Shown one piece after another: positions 1 through 9,739 of a stretch of 64,000 bases of DNA; position 1 is the first letter of the stretch, and each line of letters starts with the position of its first letter. The stretch spans positions 4,468,501-4,532,500 of the forward strand of contig JBBBDQ010001122.1 of NCBI GenBank assembly GCA_037127315.1, read 5' to 3'. Position numbers and translations under genes: made by a program. The notes beneath the pieces are model-generated. The model was not told the origin of the DNA. It searched no databases and was given only the letters and a program-made list of their open reading frames with translations. The stretch comes from Ascarosepion bandense (lineage: Eukaryota > Mollusca > Cephalopoda > Sepiida > Sepiidae).

Positions 1-275
1 CGAAGAGGCACGCCCATTCAGAACGACCTTCATTTTGCGGTTATTTAAGAAAGATTGGATTAGGTCAAGCAGGCGACCGGTAATACCATAACCGCGTAGT
101 TTGCATAGGAGGCCAGGGTGCCAAACCCTGTCGAAAGCCTTGGAGATATCCAGAGCAACCGCGCGAGCCTCGTCAGACTCATCAAGGGCCTGTAGCATGT
201 ACTCCGTTACAGTAGTTAGCAGGTCGGCTGTGGACCTGTCAAATCGGAATCCATATTGCCTGTCGGAGAACAGAG
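1..275 (-). mobile_element. Jockey-type LINE, reverse transcriptase core fragment
   Basis: The minus strand reads without a stop from about 275 to the window edge as part of a non-LTR reverse transcriptase. It contains the motif DISKAFDRVWHPGLLCKL, which is motif A of the palm with its metal-binding aspartate, preceded by a QYGFR-like segment typical of jockey-group elements. It continues past base 1, so the rest of the domain lies outside. At its 5' side (about 275) the coding match stops and a satellite array begins. No start codon is expected in such a fragment. It is a transposon remnant rather than a host gene. Confidence 0.85.
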
Positions 276-1060
276 ACTTTAAGATTGTAGTGGCCGGGAA
301 AACATCCTCCTGGAGTTCTGTTCCACAAAGTAAGTGTTCTTGAGAATAAGCTATCCGAGTGTAACTTGCTCGTTGCTAAAAGCATACAAAAGTAATATGA
401 TGTGTAGTGAATCTTCCACAAATATGGGTAAATAGCTTTAGATGCAACCCTGAGATTCTTGCATTGTTGATTTCTTTCATATGCTGACGGTTAACCCTAG
501 ACTTTAAGATTGTAGTGGCCAGGGAAAACATCCTCCTGGAGTTCTGTTCCAGAAAGTAATTGTTCTTGAGAATAAGCTATCCGAGTGTAACTTGCTCGTT
601 GCTAAAAGCATACAAAAGTAATATGATGTGTAGTGAATCTTCCACAAATATGGGTAAATAGCTTTAGATGCAACCCTGAGATTCTTGCATTGTTGATTTC
701 TTTCATATGCTGACGGTTAACCCTAGACTTTAAGATTGTAGTGGCCAGGAAAACATCCTCCTGGAGTTCTGTTCCACAAAGTAAGTGTTCTTGAGAATAA
801 GCTATCCGAGTGTAACTTGCTCGTTGCTAAAAGCATACAAAAGTAATATGATGTGTAGTGAATCTTCCACAAATATGGGTAAATAGCTTTAGATGCAACC
901 CTGAGATTCTTGCATAACTGATTTCCTTCATATTCTGACGGTTAACCCTAGACTTTAAGGTTGTAGTGGTCGAGAAAACATCCACAAAACAATGGTTCTT
1001 GGGAAGAAGTTATCCGAGTATAACTTGCCCCTTACTAAAGAAACACAAAAGGAATGAAAA
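275..1060. repeat. 225-bp satellite array, 3.5 units, derived from LINE
   Basis: Units begin at 275, 500, 726 and 951, each with gactttaag. The first three are nearly identical and the fourth is diverged and truncated near 1060. On the minus strand each unit encodes a LINE C-terminal signature (FSRTLTLWNRTPGGCFPGHY), which matches the C-terminus of the jockey-type copies elsewhere in the window. The array therefore arose by tandem duplication of a LINE-containing segment. Confidence 0.9.
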
Positions 1061-1685
1061 TGATTCACCTCAGTGTGTAAACCTTTAAAATATCAATATT
1101 CTGAGCTAGAGGACTCCACTAAGTATCTGATATATCCCGGAAAGGAATATCAGTGAAAAATAAGTGTAAGAATGATACTTAACACGGGAAATAGATAGCA
1201 AGGATTTATTATACGAAGGTACAATAAACCATAAGGTTATACAATATCAATCAACGAATAGGAGCGGAATAATCAAGTAGAGAATGCCTTCGCCTCTTAC
1301 GTATCTCACTATTTATTTTGTAAAAATTACAAAATTATGGCACAAGGCCTAAAAGGGGAGGGGGAGAGGTTGGTTCTCGCTTAACTATCCTATACCTAGC
1401 TAAACACTATCACGACCCATTCACTCATTACAATTTGCACAGTCACCAAAAGAACCCATCCATCTACTCCCAATCCTTCGTACACCACAATGCCTCTCTT
1501 ACGTATCTCTCTAGTCCAGTTTTTCACTGTCCTTTATAGACGAGATCATTCCATTATGGGGTATGCTAGGATGTTCCACTATAACAGTATCAATATTCAT
1601 TATCAAAAAAAGGTTTCTTTGAATCTTTAGCAGTGGGAGTAGAGATTGGAAGGCCGAGTAACGACGTTCTACTTACAAAAACAGC
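1061..1685. other. Unannotated AT-rich sequence
   Basis: I see no reading frame, RNA gene or recognisable repeat here, only simple AT-rich sequence. Confidence 0.5.
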
Positions 1686-2010
1686 GTAGATTGGTTCACA
1701 CTTTTCCGGTTTTCTTTTTCCTGTTTAGGATTGGGTTTCCGTTTCATTCGAACGCCTACTTTCACACCATACTTTTAACGTCTCCGACTGAGCCTTCACA
1801 TTTTATTTGTTAATTATTTTTTCTTCTCTTCTAATAGGAGTAGATAATTTCGTCTATCGTCCGGTTCACACTCGTCCTCAATATTTTGAAAAAAAATACT
1901 TTTGCCATGTTTCTGTTTAGAATTGAGTTTACGTTTCATTCTAACACCTTCCACACTCTCCTTCTAATGTCTTCAACTGAACTTTGAAATGTTATTCACT
2001 AATTATATAT
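1686..2010. repeat. Diverged tandem duplication, about 175-bp unit
   Basis: The block starting ggttcacac near 1692 recurs near 1862. Later landmarks recur in the same order: ctgtttagRattgRgttt, cgtttcattc, and a ttcaactgaac-like block. The two copies differ by substitutions and small indels, which indicates an old duplication. No coding content was recognised. Confidence 0.65.
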
Positions 2011-2024
2011 TGACCTCGCCAACT

Positions 2025-2640
2025 CTAAAGTTAACCGTTACCGTTCCTTTTTGCCCTTTCTTACGCTCATACAACACCACACAATAACCCTCTAAATTGA
2101 GTGGCTCTTGGGCTTTGTATTAGGTGAACACCACTCAATAACCCACTAGCTTGAGTGGCTCTTGAGGCTTATATTAGATGAACATTAATTGAAAATTAAT
2201 TAATAAAGGCAAGTTGTTCAAGTTGCTTATTCGTGAAAATTCTAAAATCAACCTCGATTTACATAAATTGAAAAAGAAGGAAGAAAGAAAGGAAGAGTGT
2301 ATAGCTCCTTTCCCCACTGATCAAAATCATTTGTGAAACAAGCTCCCTGCAGATATCGCAATCAACTTAACCATTTCAAGTCAACCGTTATCTTTCCTGC
2401 ATTGCCTCCATGAACTTCGCTTCTTGCCTTTTCTTAACGCTTATGCAACACCACTCAATAACCCACTAGCTTGAGTGGCTCCTGAGGCTTGTATTAGGTG
2501 AACGTTAATTGAAAATTAATAAAGGCAAGTTGTCATGTTGTTTATTCGTGAAAATTCTAAAATCAACCTCGATTTATATGAATTTAAAAGGAAGGAAGGA
2601 AGAGCGTATAGCCCCCTTCCCCACTGATCAAAATCATAGA
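2025..2640. repeat. Direct repeats of about 200 bp, two good copies and one partial
   Basis: The segment starting caccactcaataacccac and running to cccactgatcaaaatcat occurs at about 2128-2330 and again at about 2450-2638. A partial copy of its start lies at about 2073-2127. Offset is about 320 bp. The copies differ by small indels in the purine-rich gaaggaag part. Function is unknown. Confidence 0.8.
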
Positions 2641-3300
2641 CCCATGCCCATTGGCCCACTTGCTCACTCCTTCTGTTCTGGCTTGGTGAAGAGCAAACAG
2701 TTTTTGTAGTGAAAGCTGAAAGTGAAGCAGATGAAAAAGAAAAAACGCTGACAAAGTATTTAGTTAAACAAAAAGTTACAAAAAAAAGCACAAGGTAGTC
2801 AGGTGGAAAACAACGAAAATTGTTTGCTTTAAATAGGTTCGTTCTGCTACACTTAAGAAAATATATATAATAGCTGAAGTACCAGTTTACGTTGTGCCCT
2901 AGATGAAAGCTTCGAACACCGTTGATTACAATGACAATAAAGCGATTCATTAATACTAAGTTTTCAAAGAAATGCTATAAGAAGCGTGTGTATCTCAAAA
3001 GCAACACGGTGCCCAACACCATCAAGAGCGCCCATTTCCCGGCATGCCTCAAATTACCAAGTCACAAACAATCGCTGGACTGCCTTCATGAGTTCTGCGT
3101 AATCTTTTATCTTAATAATAACATCAACGTTTGGACGATGAAACTTCACTTTCAGTAACTTTGTAGCCTTCTTCATTACACCATGATGTGAGAAAAGATT
3201 ATAAAAAAAATATCAAAAAATAATTACAAAAATACTTTGGAGATCACAACCAGAAAATGAAGTAAAATGAAATACAAGAAGTATACGCACATAAACAAAC
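2641..3300. other. No recognisable gene
   Basis: A 144-residue minus frame (2516-2950) crosses this stretch, but it runs through the direct repeat and has no recognisable domain, so I do not call it. Around 3000-3110 there is weak similarity to the sequence near 2340-2440, suggesting another decayed copy of the local repeat. Confidence 0.4.
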
Positions 3301-3303
3301 AAA

Positions 3304-3339
<36 letters not shown>

Positions 3340-3562
3340 AGTAATAAAAGGCCCTCTTCCACTTTGGCAAAAGTCAAACTAACGGTCAGGTCAACAGATA
3401 CTTACATAAACCACATATCAAAGCAGACTGATACCATCAGACCATAAAGATCCCAACTATCAATCACACATATACACACCATAAACACACCATAAACACA
3501 CACACACACGCACACATACATGCTCTAGCACGCTCACACACACACACACACACACACACACT
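3301..3562. repeat. (CA)n microsatellites
   Basis: A (CA)n run lies at about 3307-3339, interrupted CA repeats at about 3480-3515, and a further (CA)n run at about 3533-3561. Reading frames made of alternating V/C or H/T here are artefacts. Confidence 0.9.
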
Positions 3563-3798
3563 ACAATTAACGACAGCAGCAGCAGCAGCCAAAAAGGACC
3601 ACTTGTTCAAAGGCACGGACTCAAAAGCTCTTCTGCCATTCTGAAAATGAGATTTTAATCTCGAAATATTAATGTATAATAAATAGGTAATACCCAACAA
3701 CTTATTTACCTTTCTTTACTTTATTAAACGCATTGTGACAGCCTTCAAAACCTAACCATATTTCTAATATACAGACTGCTTCAAGCAAATTACAAAAC

Positions 3799-3829
<31 letters not shown>

Positions 3830-3984
3830 ATTCCAAGTGAAGTGGACTCAAGGTTTGTTTTATTTTGAGTGGTCTGGCATTTATTTTATTATAAACAGTG
3901 CTCAATAAAATGAGTATTACAGAGCTTAATATAATTATATGGTTATATATCAATTTTACATTGCACTGTAAAATTGATATATAA

Positions 3985-4043
<59 letters not shown>

Positions 4044-4055
4044 TGAATTAAAAGT

Positions 4056-4112
4056 ACATTGCGACACGGAAATGTCTATGCTTCGAGATAGAATCTCGTC
4101 ATCAGACAATGT
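4056..4112 (-). ncRNA. Hammerhead-like ribozyme, left inverted copy
   Basis: Read on the minus strand: stem I strand acattgt, core CTGATGA (4105-4099), stem II GAGAT/ATCTC with loop TCT, GAAG (4084-4081), a long imperfect stem III, cleavage-site C at 4063, then the stem I partner gcaatgt (4062-4056). Stem I pairs over 7 bp with one wobble. Defects: one extra base before stem II and G instead of A at position 15.1. Probably weak or inactive. Confidence 0.6.
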
Positions 4113-4146
4113 TGGTTGTGAAAATCGTTTTCTCAACCAACATCCA

Positions 4147-4203
4147 ACATTGCCTGATCAGGAGATTCTATCTCGAAACATAGAAATTTCTGTGTCGCAA
4201 TGT
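4147..4203 (+). ncRNA. Hammerhead-like ribozyme, right copy with mutated core
   Basis: Stem I acattgc (4147-4153) pairs perfectly with gcaatgt (4197-4203). Stem II is GAGAT/ATCTC (4162-4174), followed by GAAA (4175-4178). Stem III is 9 bp (4178-4186 with 4187-4195) and is followed by C4196 as the predicted cleavage nucleotide. The core reads CTGATCA instead of CTGATGA, so the catalytic G8 is replaced; this copy should not cleave. All three helices surround the correct core positions, which argues against chance. Confidence 0.65.
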
Positions 4204-4329
4204 ACTTTTAATTCATAATTATCTGATCATATTATGCCCTACAATATTTTTTGTATTGAGTACTGTTTGTAAAAAATTAATGCCAGGTAACTCAAAATCG
4301 TAAAACCTTGGGTCCTCTTTACATGGATT

Positions 4330-4330
<1 letters not shown>

Positions 4331-4360
<30 letters not shown>

Positions 4361-4955
4361 CTTACGACTTCAATTTTGTGGTGGACAGGTGTAAAGTCGA
4401 ATAAAATGACTAACTTATTTTAATTTTTCAATATAGTGACAAACGACTAATAATCGTGAGTGACGTAACTCGAGATATATCTCACTGTACATCGGTAAAA
4501 GGTTCCAGGACAGGCGACTTAAGTCGAATTTACTTGTCTCCAGGTTAAACTACAAAATAACCATTCTCTGTTGAGTATTTTTTTATAAATGCATTTCTAA
4601 TAATATATGGTCAATAAGAATCTATTTTAAGTCTACAAACTAATAAATTTTAGTACACTACAGAAAAATTAATCTAAACTCATGTACGTACAAACTTGTA
4701 TATGTACAATTTGGCGATCAAAACAGTTGAGTATATCGCGTACTATTTATTAGTGAACGAGGTTTGCTCTAAGACATGAAATAAAATGATTTTGTAAGGT
4801 TAAATAACAAATACAGTTATAATTATTTTACGATACTAGAAAATAAACTAATTTATGTTAAATTTATATATTTGAATTCAGAGTTATCTTTCTTCCTAGA
4901 CCGTTCATCCAAGGCTAGAGGAATCAGGGTCCTGCTATTTACCCATAGCGGGTGC
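4331..4955. other. (TA)n then unannotated AT-rich DNA
   Basis: A (TA)n tract spans 4331-4355. The rest up to the G-run shows no frame or repeat that I recognise. Confidence 0.5.
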
Positions 4956-5095
4956 GGGGGGGGGGGGGGGAATGATACAACCATACCTTTCGCAAAAGTA
5001 TTATTACATAAGTAAATGTAATGAATTCAACTCTCCGATTCTTACATCCGATGTGATATCCATTACCCACCGCGCCACAAACACACGCACGCACG

Positions 5096-5135
<40 letters not shown>
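4956..5135. repeat. G-homopolymer and (CA)n microsatellite
   Basis: There is a run of about 15 G at 4956-4970, then cacgcacg repeats passing into (CA)n at about 5085-5135. Confidence 0.9.
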
Positions 5136-5138
<3 letters not shown>

Positions 5139-6130
5139 GTATATTATATATTATAGTTTAGAACTTGTACAAATTATCATCTACTACAAAGTGTATATTT
5201 TGTTTCGACATTGAAAGGACAAGATTTCATCAGGTAGTGTGAAGGGAGATGGAAAATGCTTTTCCTTATATTGATAAATTTTGTGTGAGAGGTCAGTGGG
5301 GTAGAGAAAATGGGAAATCAGAAGTGAATGTTGTAAATTAGAGTTTGAACAAAGAGAGGAAAGAGGAATATATATAGTGTATTTGGACAACAATCTCTTT
5401 TATACAGGTTTCATTAAAAATGATAGGCAAAGTATGATCATTAATTTTTTATATAATTGTTCATGTATTCGTATAATTTTTTTTCTTTTTGAAACTCAAA
5501 TTATATTAAAATCGTCCAAAGCTTTTGTACTTTCGAGCGCTTTCGACTATACTTTTAGCCATTATTAAGAATTAATTTTGTTTTACTTATAAATAAACAT
5601 AAGGAAAATTTTCGCATATAGAGTCTTGTGTATGTTAAGTTTCAAACGCAGTAAGCTCATTGTGACCGTGTTCATAATTGATGTTATTAAGTGTAGGAAT
5701 TCTCTTTTTTTATTAATAATGCCTCCATTATTTTTAATTTTCTTTTGCAAGTGGTTGATGTTATTATGTATGCATTGTCAACAAGTATATTATGGATAGG
5801 TCTTGGAAGATCTCGATGTGTTTTTACATGAGATCGGATGGAACTGTTTTGAGAAAGGTGTAAGCTTAGTCTTCCCGTCTATTTTGTGGTGGTTTAGCCA
5901 ATCTAATTGCTTACGGATTTGGGTAGTTGAGAAACGCAGTTATTCAAAGGACATATAAATTAAAAAACGACACTGGTTCTCTGAAGTTTAAATTTTGCAG
6001 GTGAATTATTATTATTGATAATGGGGTTGGCAGTTTTTAATTTTTTATAATAGATAATTAATTTAATTTTCTTGTTTGAATTGGTCGGTGTTAAATAGCT
6101 TAATGATAATACCTTGTCTATCATTTTTTT
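5136..6130. other. No recognisable feature
   Basis: AT-rich sequence with only short frames (about 60-70 residues) lacking any family signature. No repeat shared with the rest of the window was seen. Confidence 0.5.
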
Positions 6131-6148
6131 AACATATATATATATATA

Positions 6149-6454
6149 GTCATCCGCAGACAGATCTGTTTCGCTGTATCACAGCTCATCAGTACGGTTA
6201 GACATCTGATTGCTTTTTACCCAGGATTGAAACCCGACTGAATTGGCGTCAGTCGGCATCTCTACTTCTGAGCTATGGGCGCTCGGTAGAAGGTGGCAGA
6301 CTTTTTAGCGTGTATATTATCATTATACACGCCCAATAGCTGAGAGTGTTCTAATTCATTACTGAATGCACGATGGGTATATGCTAGAGTAGTTACTGTT
6401 TTTCAAAGTCTACCATTCTTCCAGAGTGCTCAATCAAGGTGTGAGAGCGTAAAT
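6149..6454 (-). mobile_element. SINE family B, copy 1, with 3' hammerhead ribozyme
   Basis: The minus strand carries tRNA-like promoter boxes: an A-box-like tagctcagaagtagag at about 6276-6261 and a B-box-like ggtttcaatcc near 6234-6224. A perfect 9-bp hairpin (gcgtgtata/tatacacgc) lies upstream near 6307-6332, and a hammerhead ribozyme lies at the 3' end, followed by (TA)n. Other copies are at 21431-21712 and 52831-53134. Copies 1 and 3 share both edges, which defines a unit of about 305 bp. The tRNA-like part is internal rather than at the 5' end, unusual for a SINE and closer to a retrozyme-like layout. Confidence 0.8.
6154..6197 (-). ncRNA. Minimal hammerhead ribozyme in SINE family B, complete core
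   Basis: Read on the minus strand: stem I strand CCGTA (6197-6193), core CTGATGA (6192-6186), stem II GCTGT-GAT-ACAGC (6185-6173), GAA then A15.1 (6172-6169), a self-complementary stem III ACAGATCTGT (6169-6160), C17 at 6159 as cleavage nucleotide, and the stem I partner TGCGG (6158-6154). Stem I is 5 bp with one G-U pair, stem II is 5 bp with a 3-base loop, and stem III is 5 bp with no loop. All conserved hammerhead positions are present. Ribozymes with such a short stem III are known from animal satellites and retrozymes, where they may act as dimers. Confidence 0.8.
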
Positions 6455-6620
6455 ATAACGGGCTATTGTTTAATTAGGAGGGTAGACTGTACTCTCTAGC
6501 CTTGGGTGACAGCCAGTCTGCGAGGAGATTGGTTGTTACTCAAGGCAAGAGTAATCAGTCTACCCTGCTATTTAACTGATAGCGGAGAGAAGATATTTAT
6601 TTATACGATTCGACTTTTTT
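6455..6620. repeat. Decayed SINE-like segment
   Basis: The stretch ggtagactgtactctctagcc and a later cagtctaccctgctattt resemble pieces of the SINE family A central region, in rearranged order. A clear copy cannot be delimited. Confidence 0.35.
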
Positions 6621-6789
6621 TGAGTCGATAACTTCTATCCGATCCTCGAAAATGTTGTTGATGAAAAGGATACGTCTACAGGAAGTTAGGAAGTTTACGG
6701 CATTAATACTGATAGATATTTGGACCTCAATTATTTTCGGTATGTTTGATTGTATTGACTTCAAAGAAACCCAGAAACAATTCTGATAA

Positions 6790-7560
6790 GCGTGACAAGA
6801 ACCAAACCTTCGCTGGGATTCGAAAACTGGCTTCTGACGTTAGAAGGAAGCGTTTCTCTGTGTAGAGCCAGTAAGTTTTTCCCGTCCGAAACAATCCAGC
6901 ACATATACAAGTCTACCATCCGCCCGTGCATTGAGTATTGCTACCATATCTGGTCCGGTGCTCCTGCTATCCACTAAGGTGTCCTCGACCGAATCCACCG
7001 GAGAATCTGTAATGTGATCGATCCCGACTTGGCAGCTAGGATACAGTCGCTTTCTCAACGACGCAGTGTGGCTTCCCTGTGTCTCTTTTACAAATACTTT
7101 CACGGCTTCTGCTCCGATGAACTTAGCTCACTGGTACCCACTATATATGAATTTCCTCGAGCCACAAGATTAGCAACTAGATCCCACCTTTTTACTGTGA
7201 TACCAATAAATTGTAAACCCAAATTCTACTCCAGTAGCTTCTTTTCTCGCACTTCCCGCCTGTGGAATTCTCTTCCGCATACTTGCTTTCCCGACAGTTA
7301 CAATCTCCAAGAATTTAAATGTAAAGTCAATAGTCATCTCTTGTCTCACTAACTTACATCTTCTCTCTCATGCTTTTTTTCGTCCACCCCACTCTCATCA
7401 GTATTCTCTTCCTTCTCCGACTCTCTTCCAGACACCCCCTGCATCCTCTCACTCCTTATAATATTCCTCCTATGTAACCCCCTGCTCAACAGTGGCAGTA
7501 AAATGCCTTGCTTGGGACGATATGATTATAAAAAAATTTCTGTCCTATTATAATGTGGAT
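6790..7560 (+). mobile_element. Jockey-type LINE, C-terminal third of ORF2 and 3' UTR
   Basis: One frame runs from about 6792 to 7352, interrupted by a TAA at 6975-6977. It includes IYKSTIRPCIEYCYHIWSGA, then RIQSLSQRRSVASLCLFY and the terminal SRTSRLWNSLPHTCFP...YNLQEFKCKVNSHLLSH. This is the C-terminal region downstream of the reverse transcriptase in jockey-like LINEs. The catalytic domain is missing (5' truncation). The 3' UTR follows, ending in cagtggcagtaaaatgcctt and gatatgattataaaa. A dead copy. Confidence 0.85.
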
Positions 7561-7562
7561 AT

Positions 7563-7619
7563 AATGTGGGGGATCAATTCTACATTACAATCAATATATA
7601 CATTGATCCTCCACTTCAT
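7563..7619. mobile_element. 58-bp palindromic mini-MITE, copy M1
   Basis: Imperfect terminal inverted repeats, gtgggggatcaatt on the left and a near complement (attgatcctccac) on the right, enclose about 28 bp. Related copies lie at 13817-13873, 42590-42648 and 50011-50070. It sits between two copies of the LINE 3' UTR. Confidence 0.75.
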
Positions 7620-7775
7620 GGTCACATTCATCCTTCTCTTACCCACTTCCTGACACCTCTTATACCCTGTCACTCTTTCTCATAACTTACCTCGTATGTA
7701 ACCCCCCTGCACAACAGTGGCAGTAAAATGTCTTGTTTAGGGCGACACGATTATAAAAAATAAAAATAAAAAATA
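7620..7775 (+). mobile_element. Second copy of the LINE 3' UTR
   Basis: The segment repeats the 3' UTR just upstream (cacttcctgacacctcttata to gcagtaaaatgtcttg and cgattataaaa), so this LINE ends in two UTR copies separated by the mini-MITE. The same layout recurs at 42430-42800. Confidence 0.8.
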
Positions 7776-7779
7776 AATT

Positions 7780-8054
7780 ACTTTCAACTTGCGCCTAAAA
7801 AGGGGAAAGAAACAGAGAGGAATGTGTAACGATCTGATTTCTGCTTGCTACCGCAACAGCAAAAACAGAACACCGTAGCGAGACTTCTGCGATGGCAATA
7901 TCATTAAGAATGATCTAAATTGAAAACTGGAACAATTTCCAGTTGAGTTTTAATAATAAGTGTGAAATCTGCATTCATGCTCACCCATATAGTAAAGACT
8001 CATTTTGAAATGTTTGCTACAAAAAACTGAAAGGGATTTAATCAGCTTTTGAAG

Positions 8055-8101
<47 letters not shown>

Positions 8102-9600
8102 CTGCATAGAATAATGAAACCCGTAAAAAATAAATGCGTTTTATTTCATGTAAATAAAACAAACTTCAATTTTAATTCAGAAATCATTCAACGCTACTCT
8201 TCTTTTGATTAGGAACTAATTAATAGTTGAAGTAAAAAAAAAAACTAACTTTAAATTGAGTTTAGTCAATTATTTTGTATTGCTTGTAAGCAGTCAATAC
8301 CAATTGAAAAAGATGGGATTCCGTGCTTAAAGGTCGCTTTTTGGTGGAGTTAAGTATCTAATTCGACTGATATTGCAAATTGAACCCATTACAAGTTGTA
8401 AGTTCGCGTTCTATAGGAAGAAAAAGAAAAAACAAAAAGAAAAAAAAGGAAAACAAGTGCCTACCCAACGTGCAAAAACTTTATTTTTTATTGCTAAAAT
8501 TAATCGCTCCCGAAATGTGTTAACCTCTTGTCAAACAAAAATCAACTAAACGAACTTCTGGCACGCAAACCTTAGTTTTTGTTTAAAAAAAAACAAAAAA
8601 AAAACTATATTATAAATAGAAAAATCCTAGCCCGAAGTGAAAATATTATTTACTTAAATTACCTTCGCGTTTTTAAACGCAACTTCTGAATAACGAATGT
8701 AAAATGCTGAGAAAGCTAAACTTGAATACCTATTTAAAGAAAAAGTCTTTACTCATTGAGCCACAGCCCCTACCATGTTTCGCAATCTCTCCGCACATCC
8801 CCCTCCCTTGCAACTGCTACTAGGCTTTAAAAAAATGATATAACTAAATAAATAGAGAAACGAAATAAGGCGATTGTCATTAGAATAATACAGAATGTTG
8901 TAGATTCTAGTTAAGTATTCGTAAGAACACGTCACTTTCTTTTTAGTAGGTTTATAGTTTAAAGAACTGCCCCCCCCCCCTTCTCTTAATCAACACTACT
9001 ACTATTACTTAATAGTAGTAGCATAAAAGTTGCTGTCATAATATTCTGTTAGCCAAACTTTAAGGGCACCGTAGACGAACTTGTTTCGCTCGCGGTGAAA
9101 AGGTCTTTGCTATAAATACGATTTAGTTTAAAGGATAAAAAAAAAGGCAAAAGCGAGAGAGTAAGAAATAGAGAAGGAAAACAATCCAGCGCTTCAAAGT
9201 TAAAAGAAAGAAAAAAAGTAATAATAACGACAAAGAAAGAAGAAAAAAAGGCAACAGGCTGGTCCACTAACGAAATGTTTCTCTAAGAAAGGGGGTGACG
9301 TAGGAATACAAACAAGTCGCTCACTTGCTCGCTCACTGACGAATCGTCTGTCCGGAGCAGATCGACAGAAATTATTATTCACCGCCTATATACTTTTTTT
9401 TCTTTCTTTTTTTAAAAAGGCAAAAAAAAAAAACAATTTGCCTGGGGGAAAAAGAAGGAAAGACAGACAGAAGGAAAGAAAAATATTGCTTAGCAAAAGA
9501 GACGTTTTCGGTTAAAAAAAAAATAAAAATAAAAAACAAAAATAAAAAGTTTGCTAATCTATCTCCCCACATCTTTTTTTATGTTGTTGGCTGAACTGTA
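7780..9600. other. No confident gene; (TA)n and purine-rich tracts
   Basis: A (TA)n tract lies at 8058-8099, and purine-rich stretches are frequent between 9120 and 9560. Several minus frames rich in F and L here only reflect these tracts. The last few hundred bases precede the candidate exon at 9651 and could hold its promoter and leader, but I see no definite promoter motif. Confidence 0.4.
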
Positions 9601-9650
9601 ATGCTCGGTGCAGACACGGGTTATTGTCCTGTTAGTCCGGGGTCACTATT

Positions 9651-9732
9651 ATGGCATTGAAACGGCCACTGGTCACAACCCTAACGTCTATACAATTCTC
9701 TTGGATATTGATATACATTTTACTTAGCTCAG
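9651..9732 (+). CDS. Candidate first coding exon, signal peptide with splice donor
   Basis: An ATG with a favourable context (A at -3, G at +4) opens a 27-codon frame. The product begins MALKRPLVTTLTSIQFSWIL and continues with a hydrophobic stretch IYILLSS: a short basic N-terminus followed by a hydrophobic core, as in a secretory signal peptide. The frame then meets CAG|GTAAGT at 9730-9738, a consensus splice donor, giving a phase 1 intron. A phase 1 intron just after a signal peptide is common for secreted and membrane proteins of animals. An upstream ATG at 9601 opens a 19-codon frame that overlaps this start and ends at 9660. No second exon is identified, so the protein is unknown. The local sequence is not part of any repeat I see in the window. 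A chance match remains possible. Confidence 0.4.
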
Positions 9733-9739
9733 GTAAGTA

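Larger units (their letters stand above)
3831..4330. mobile_element. Nested foldback element carrying two inverted hammerhead-like motifs
   Basis: The outer arms 3831-3919 and 4241-4330 are inverted repeats of one another, with ends ttccaagtgaagtggac and its near complement at the right. A small perfect hairpin sits at about 3943-3987. The inner arms, about 4038-4127 and 4133-4222, form another inverted repeat in which each arm contains a hammerhead-type fold. A (TA)n tract lies inside and others flank both ends. The arrangement resembles the inverted terminal repeats of Penelope-like elements, known to carry hammerhead ribozymes, but no Penelope coding sequence is visible. Confidence 0.7.

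Noticed and set aside
491..500. Telomere-like ttaaccctag in the satellite
   Set aside because: Only one partial motif per 225-bp unit; no TTAGGG-type array.
2516..2950. 144-residue minus frame as a gene
   Set aside because: It runs through a duplicated non-coding repeat, has biased F/S composition and no recognisable domain.
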